A stretch of 64,000 nucleotides of DNA, taken from Paenarthrobacter ilicis (lineage in GTDB: Bacteria; Actinomycetota; Actinomycetes; Actinomycetales; Micrococcaceae). Shown here one piece after another: positions 59,714-64,000 of this stretch. The DNA lies in contig NZ_JAFBCD010000001.1 of NCBI RefSeq assembly GCF_016907545.1, positions 2,976,001-3,040,000 on the forward strand, read 5' to 3'. Below the pieces are notes generated by a model, which was not told the origin of the DNA, ran no database searches, and saw only the letters and a list, made by a program, of their open reading frames with translations. The position numbers and the translations under genes were made by a program. Every line of letters starts with the position of its first letter. Positions within the stretch are counted from its first letter, which is position 1.

Positions 59714-61927
59714 CTACAGAATGACGTTCATGACGTTCCAGCCGGCGCCAACGCGGTACGAGTTGGCAAAGCTACCCAAACCAGTGCCGCGGTAGAGCAC
59801 CAGATCGCCGGATGCGGTACGTCCAAGGACATCCACCTTGCCGTCGCCGTCAAAGTCGCCGGGACCTTCAATTGCAGTGATGCCGTTCCAGCCCCAACCG
59901 ATTTGCTTGGAAGGAAGCCAGCCACCCGAGCCATTGCCGGGATAGAGGAACAGCCCACCGGAGGAATTGCGGGCAATGATGTCAGCGTTGCCGTCACCGT
60001 TGAAGTCCCCCACGCCGTCAATAGCGGTCATGACGTCCCAGCCCCATCCAATCTGCTGGGCAGGAAGCCATCCACCCAGCCCGTTTCCGGGGTACAGCCA
60101 CAACACACCGTTGCTGGCACGGGCAATGATGTCAGCGTTGCCGTCACCGTTGAAGTCGCCTGGGGCTTCGATGGCTGTCATGACGTTCCAGCCGCTACCG
60201 ATCTGCTGGGCCGGAAGCCAGCCACCAGCACCGTTACCGGGGTAAAGCCACAACACACCGTTACTGGCACGGGCAATAACGTCGCTCATGCCGTCACCAT
60301 TGAAGTCGCCGGCCAGCTCAATAGCGGTCATCCCGTTCCAGCCGGAACCAATCTGGTACGCCTGGCGCCACCCACCAGAGCCGTTGCCTTGGTAGAGCAC
60401 CAGTGCCCCGTCCAGAGTTCGGGCCAGTACGTCCGCGGTCCCGTCACCATCAAAGTCGTTGTTCTTCTTTCCCGCACCGGCTTTGATACCTGCCCCTGAA
60501 GCCTTCAACGCCGCCGTGGCATCGATCAAGCCAGCACCACAACCGGCCGGGCATCCTGCGGGAAGGGGCCTGGACGCGTTTTTCAGTTGTTGTTCCAGCA
60601 GGGCCGGAGTCAGGTTGGCGCCTTCGGCGGAGTAGAGCAACGCGGCAATACCGGCCACGTGCGGCGCTGCCATGGACGTGCCCTGCATCCATGAGTAGGC
60701 AGGGGCTGCTGCTGTGCTGGTCCCAAAGTTGGAGGTGGACACAATGCCGTTCAGGTAATCACTGGACATGTTTCCGCCAGGGGCGGTGACATCCACAGTG
60801 CTTCCGTAGTTGGAGTAAGGTGCCCGGGCGCCGGACTTGTCACTGGCGGCCACGGTGATCACGTTCTGGCAGTTTGCCGGGCTGTATTCAGCTGCTGGGC
60901 GGTTCGAGTTGCCTGCAGCCACGATCACAGCTGCCCCAGCGTTGTGGGCGAAGTTGATGGCGTTCTGGTAGGTGGCCGAGCAAGCCCGCTTGCCGCCGAG
61001 GCTGAGGTTGATGATCTTGGCCGGGTTCTGGTTTGCAGGAACTCCGTCCACTACCCCACCGGCAGCCCACACAATCGAATCAGCGATGTCGGATGTATAT
61101 CCGCCGCAGAAACTCATGGCCCTTACCGGGAGAATCTTTGCACCAGGGGCCACACCGGTGATGCCTTCTCCGTTGTTGGCCACCGCCGCAATGGTTCCGG
61201 CAACGTGAGTGCCGTGCCAGGATGACTTGTTCTCAGGGCTGCCGGCTTCACAGACCCCTGCTGGTTCCCAGTCGCCCACGTCCGTGGGGTCCGGATCCCT
61301 GCCGTCGCCGTCACGGGCATCAGCAGCATCAGAGATCATGTCGTAGCCGGGCAGAACGTTGCCATTGAGGTCCGGGTGACTGGTGATCCCTGTGTCCACC
61401 ACTGCTACCACTACGCCTTCACCATGGTTGTAATTCCATGCACCGGGAATGCGCAGACCACCAACGGAGTTCCAGAGGCTCCACTGGCTGGGGTAACCGG
61501 GGTCCGTGGCGCCGGAGGCCGGGTGCATGATGGCATCAGGTTCTGCGTAAGCGATGCTCGGATCCGAACGCAGCGTCTGCGCAAAGGTCTCTGCTGCCGC
61601 AGCGGAGAGTTTTTGGCTGAGCTTGATGACATGGCCACCCGTTGCGTTCTCGCGGGTGCTCTCAGTGGCAGCTCCCAGCTTTCCGGCGGCCTTTTCAGCC
61701 GCAACGTCAACTGTTGCCTTGGCAGCTTTTGCGGCATTGTCCTTAACGCCAACAATGAATTGATCCGTGCCTGTATCGGGCTCGGGCTGAAGGACCTGTG
61801 GCTTGGAGGGAACAGTGTCGAAGTCGCCTGCGGCTGCAGGCTGGACAGCCAAGCCTCCGCAAATCAGCAGCGAGGCTACGGTCAAACCGGCAGCTCGCAG
61901 GGTGTGCATTCGGGCGTTGAGGACCAT
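59714..61927 (-). CDS. Secreted subtilisin-like (S8) protease with FG-GAP/VCBS repeats
   Basis: The 737-residue protein has a signal peptide (to about residue 33) and a propeptide with DQFIVGVKDN. An S8 domain follows: catalytic Asp at about 178 (VVAVVDTG), His at 238 (SSWHGTHVAG), Asn at 340 (AAGN) and Ser at 418 (GTSMAAPHVAG). From about 475 to the end come five FG-GAP-like repeats containing DxNGDGxxDxxxR. AAGGAAG precedes the ATG at 61927. It probably degrades extracellular protein; the repeats may form a beta-propeller for binding. Confidence 0.93.
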   Translation of the reverse strand: MVLNARMHTLRAAGLTVASLLICGGLAVQPAAAGDFDTVPSKPQVLQPEPDTGTDQFIVGVKDNAAKAAKATVDVAAEKAAGKLGAATESTRENATGGHVIKLSQKLSAAAAETFAQTLRSDPSIAYAEPDAIMHPASGATDPGYPSQWSLWNSVGGLRIPGAWNYNHGEGVVVAVVDTGITSHPDLNGNVLPGYDMISDAADARDGDGRDPDPTDVGDWEPAGVCEAGSPENKSSWHGTHVAGTIAAVANNGEGITGVAPGAKILPVRAMSFCGGYTSDIADSIVWAAGGVVDGVPANQNPAKIINLSLGGKRACSATYQNAINFAHNAGAAVIVAAGNSNRPAAEYSPANCQNVITVAASDKSGARAPYSNYGSTVDVTAPGGNMSSDYLNGIVSTSNFGTSTAAAPAYSWMQGTSMAAPHVAGIAALLYSAEGANLTPALLEQQLKNASRPLPAGCPAGCGAGLIDATAALKASGAGIKAGAGKKNNDFDGDGTADVLARTLDGALVLYQGNGSGGWRQAYQIGSGWNGMTAIELAGDFNGDGMSDVIARASNGVLWLYPGNGAGGWLPAQQIGSGWNVMTAIEAPGDFNGDGNADIIARASNGVLWLYPGNGLGGWLPAQQIGWGWDVMTAIDGVGDFNGDGNADIIARNSSGGLFLYPGNGSGGWLPSKQIGWGWNGITAIEGPGDFDGDGKVDVLGRTASGDLVLYRGTGLGSFANSYRVGAGWNVMNVIL
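59720..60465. repeat. In-gene tandem repeats encoding FG-GAP modules
   Basis: Blocks of about 160 bases recur inside the protease gene. The copies near 59960-60120 and 60120-60290 are nearly identical at DNA level over tens of bases, which suggests recent unit duplication. Confidence 0.75.
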
Positions 61928-62064
61928 AATGAGGGCTTCCTTGGGACATCGCGCCAGAGTCGATTCTGAGCGCGGCAACTGGAGACCACCAGCTGACCCC
62001 CAGATAAGTGTAAGGGGAGACTCAGGCAGCCGTGTTGCAATGGAAAATTTATGACTCAACGCCG

Positions 62065-62106
62065 GGGAGCAGGACCCTGGCTGCTTTCGCCCAAGATCCT
62101 GCTCCC
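62065..62106 (-). terminator. Terminator of the 2-oxoacid dehydrogenase operon
   Basis: GGGAGCAGGA and TCCTGCTCCC form a perfect 10-bp stem 7 bases past the E2 stop on the minus strand. Confidence 0.75.
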
Positions 62107-62113
62107 TGCGGTG

Positions 62114-63499
62114 TTACATGTCGGCCAGCGCGCCGCCGGGGTTCTCAATCGCGTCGGCCACGTACCGCAGGAAGCCTGCGGCGGTCTCGCCGTCGCACAC
62201 GCGGTGGTCAAACGCGAGGGTGAGCTCGGTGATCTTTCGGACCGCCAACTCACCGCTCACTACCCAGGGTTTGTCGATGATGCGACCCACTCCAAGCATG
62301 GCAACTTCGGGGTAGTTGATGATCGCGGCCGAGCCGTCGACGCCAAACACTCCGTAGTTGTTCAACGTGAAGGTGCCGGAGCCAAGCTCCGTAGGCGTCG
62401 CTTTACCTTCACGGGCGACGGCGGTGAGTCGCCTGATCTCAGCGTCCAGTTCCCGCGCGCTCAATTTGTGGGCATTGCGGACCGACGGGACCACGAGCCC
62501 GCGATTGGTCTGGGCAGCAAAACCGAGGTTGATGCCGTCGAAGCCTACGATTTCCTGTGAGCCGTCGTGGGTTGTTTCGAACCGGGTATTCAGCGCCGGG
62601 TACTTTTTTAACCCAGCCGTGACAAAACGAGCGATGTAGGCCAAGAGGCCTGGCGTATCGTTCGGAGCGCGCTTCTTCAGGTCTGCCCGCATGTCCAGCA
62701 GCGCCGTAGCATCAACATCCACCCAGACAGTGGCTTCCGGGATCTCCGAACGGCTCTTCGCCATGTTCGCGGCAACGGCTTTCCGGACTCCTCGTACGGG
62801 TGTCCGGGCAGACACGGCCAAGCCAGTGCGACTATCAACAGCCCCCGAATCAACGGCAGGAGCAACGACAGCAGGCGCTGCGGCAAAAGGAGCCTCTGGC
62901 GCAGAGATCGCAGCTTCGATGTCCCTGCGCATGATCAGCCCACTCGCACCTGAACCCTCAATCGCGTCGAGCGAAACACCGTGATCACGAGCCATCTTGC
63001 GCACCAAGGGCGAGATGACGGCACTGAGCTTTCCCGGGATTCGCGTCCCGGCAACCGCCGGCTCCATCACCGGTTCAGCAGCTGGTTCTGGAACGGCTAC
63101 TGGATTGACGACGGCGAGGCTTGCCTTGCGCGGCCGGGTACGTCCTCCTGTCGCTCCACCCGGAGTGCCATAGCCGATCAGCACGTTGCCGGAACCGGCC
63201 TTCTCCTCCGTGCGATACGTCTCCGCAGCAACCGAACCATCCGGCGCGGCGCCCCCCTTTGAAATCGAGATCAGCGGCTTGCCGACGTCGAGCGTTTGAC
63301 CGGCCTCACCGTGCAGCTCGGCAACGGTGCCGGCGTATGGCGAGGGCACCTCAACCATGGACTTGGCGGTCTCAACCTCGGCGATGGGCTGGTCAACCAC
63401 AATCTCGTCACCCACGGCAACGAGCCAGTTCACCAGTTCAGCCTCGGTGAGGCCCTCCCCAAGATCGGGCAGTTTAAAGACCTGCATATCTGAGCTCAT
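62114..63499 (-). CDS. 2-oxoacid dehydrogenase E2 (dihydrolipoamide acyltransferase)
   Basis: The 461-residue protein has one N-terminal lipoyl domain with the lipoyl-Lys in VETAKSMVEVPSPYAG (about residue 45). A peripheral-subunit-binding domain follows: ISPLVRKMARDHGVSLDAIEGSGASGLIMRRDIEAA. The C-terminal catalytic core has FDHRVCDGETAAGFL carrying the His. It forms the core of a branched-chain or similar 2-oxoacid dehydrogenase. ATG 63499 follows GGAGG by seven bases and overlaps the E1-beta stop. It is cotranscribed with E1-beta. Confidence 0.93.
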   Translation of the reverse strand: MSSDMQVFKLPDLGEGLTEAELVNWLVAVGDEIVVDQPIAEVETAKSMVEVPSPYAGTVAELHGEAGQTLDVGKPLISISKGGAAPDGSVAAETYRTEEKAGSGNVLIGYGTPGGATGGRTRPRKASLAVVNPVAVPEPAAEPVMEPAVAGTRIPGKLSAVISPLVRKMARDHGVSLDAIEGSGASGLIMRRDIEAAISAPEAPFAAAPAVVAPAVDSGAVDSRTGLAVSARTPVRGVRKAVAANMAKSRSEIPEATVWVDVDATALLDMRADLKKRAPNDTPGLLAYIARFVTAGLKKYPALNTRFETTHDGSQEIVGFDGINLGFAAQTNRGLVVPSVRNAHKLSARELDAEIRRLTAVAREGKATPTELGSGTFTLNNYGVFGVDGSAAIINYPEVAMLGVGRIIDKPWVVSGELAVRKITELTLAFDHRVCDGETAAGFLRYVADAIENPGGALADM

Positions 63500-63501
63500 G
63501 G

Positions 63502-64000
63502 TCAGTCCTCCCATTGAAGGTCGTCGACGGCGTCGAGGATACGGTCGACGCTCGGCAGGTAGTAGTGCTCCAGCTTGGGAGAGGGGAAAGGGACATCGAA
63601 GCCGGTCACCCGAAGAATTGGCGCGGCGAGGTAGTGGAACGCACGTTCCTGGACGCGGGCCACGATCTCGGAGGACACGGAGGCGAACCCGTGGGCTTCG
63701 GCGATCACGACGGCGCGTCCCGTCTTGCGTACGGACGCGCAGACGGTTTCGTCGTCGAAGGGGACGAGGGTGCGGACGTCGATGACTTCCAGGGACCGGC
63801 CCTCTTCTGCGGCGGCAGCTGCAGCGGCCAGCGCGGTGGGGACGGACGGGCCGTAGGCGATCAGTGTCGCGTCCGTGCCGGGACGGGCAACAGCCGCGCG
63901 GCCCTCGGTGGAGGTTCCGGCGTCGTGCTCTGCGCGCAAGGCGCCCAGGTCCACTTGGTCCTTGGACCAGTAGAGCTTCTTGGGCTCCATGAACATGACG
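63502..64000 (-). CDS. 2-oxoacid dehydrogenase E1 beta subunit, C-terminal part (cut by window edge)
   Basis: About 166 C-terminal residues are seen, starting within VMFMEPKKLYWSKD. TDATLIAYGPSVPTALAAAAAAAEEGRSLEVIDVRTLVPFDDETV and AVVIAEAHGFASVSSEIVARVQERAFHYLAAPILRVTGFDVPFP are characteristic of the transketolase C-terminal domain of E1-beta. The N-terminal half and any E1-alpha lie outside the window. Pyruvate versus branched-chain substrate cannot be decided; the separate alpha/beta type with BkdC-like E2 favours branched-chain. Confidence 0.93.
   Translation of the reverse strand, partial: VMFMEPKKLYWSKDQVDLGALRAEHDAGTSTEGRAAVARPGTDATLIAYGPSVPTALAAAAAAAEEGRSLEVIDVRTLVPFDDETVCASVRKTGRAVVIAEAHGFASVSSEIVARVQERAFHYLAAPILRVTGFDVPFPSPKLEHYYLPSVDRILDAVDDLQWED

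Overview
The window reads as chromosome of a high-GC, non-sporulating actinobacterium, most likely Arthrobacter/Paenarthrobacter (Micrococcaceae). That placement is an inference from gene content (FprA-type ferredoxin reductases, APS-reductase sulfur assimilation, menaquinone genes, PucR/GABA genes, Tat PhoX, chaplin-like wall protein) and from GC-rich codon use. No rRNA, tRNA, insertion sequence, prophage or CRISPR array was recognised. About 50 genes are called, most on the minus strand. Many long antisense reading frames are shadows of GC-rich genes.

Layout. 1-3144: N-terminus of a GAF-type regulator, an FprA-type reductase and a RarD-like permease. 3178-3562: an array of 32-bp repeats and a terminator. 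3575-8003: a GABA/aminoaldehyde operon (gabT, aldehyde dehydrogenase) with a divergent PucR regulator. 8053-10032: a CynX/NimT exporter and FadR-type regulator behind a palindromic operator. 10117-25708: a sulfur region. It holds cysG-fprA, glutaminase, a luciferase-like oxidoreductase, a RibD-like reductase, a sulfonate ABC transporter behind a candidate Cys-containing leader peptide, mmuM, and the sir-cysH-cysD-cysN operon with a sirohydrochlorin chelatase. 25771-28388: small membrane and accessory genes and an intergenic stretch of inverted-repeat elements. 28407-41738: menaquinone genes (prenyl synthase, menJ-like reductase, menG, menF, menD, menC) interspersed with a glutamate-type ABC transporter, a SOUL protein and PhoX. 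41787-43619: a hypothetical gene and a DUF2510 gene followed by its decayed duplicate. 43629-49584: a LacI-controlled fructan/sucrose operon (ABC transporter plus GH32). 49677-54571: PAP2 phosphatase, acyltransferase, alpha/beta-hydrolase and MFS genes. 54672-61927: secreted and surface proteins (five-domain chaplin-like LAXTG protein, unknown secreted protein, choice-of-anchor P protein, S8 protease with FG-GAP repeats) and an MBL hydrolase. 62114-64000: E2 and part of E1-beta of a 2-oxoacid dehydrogenase.

How genes work together. CysG and the CbiX-like chelatase can make siroheme for the sulfite reductase. CysD/CysN/CysH convert sulfate to sulfite, an FprA protein could feed electrons, SsuABC imports sulfonates, and MmuM recycles methyl groups to methionine. 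The menaquinone genes supply and modify the respiratory quinone. The sugar operon imports and splits fructosides.

Most notable signals: (i) a dispersed family of arrays with an almost strict 32-bp period at four loci, always pyrimidine-strand units on the left and purine-strand units on the right, one pair bracketing the SOUL gene; (ii) a cysteine-free, five-domain chaplin-like protein with a class E sortase-type LASTG signal; (iii) a recurring TANNNT-N6-start arrangement predicting leaderless mRNAs, including a Cys-containing leader ORF ahead of the sulfonate transporter; (iv) a decaying DUF2510 duplicate and a 36-bp exact duplication across a stop codon.
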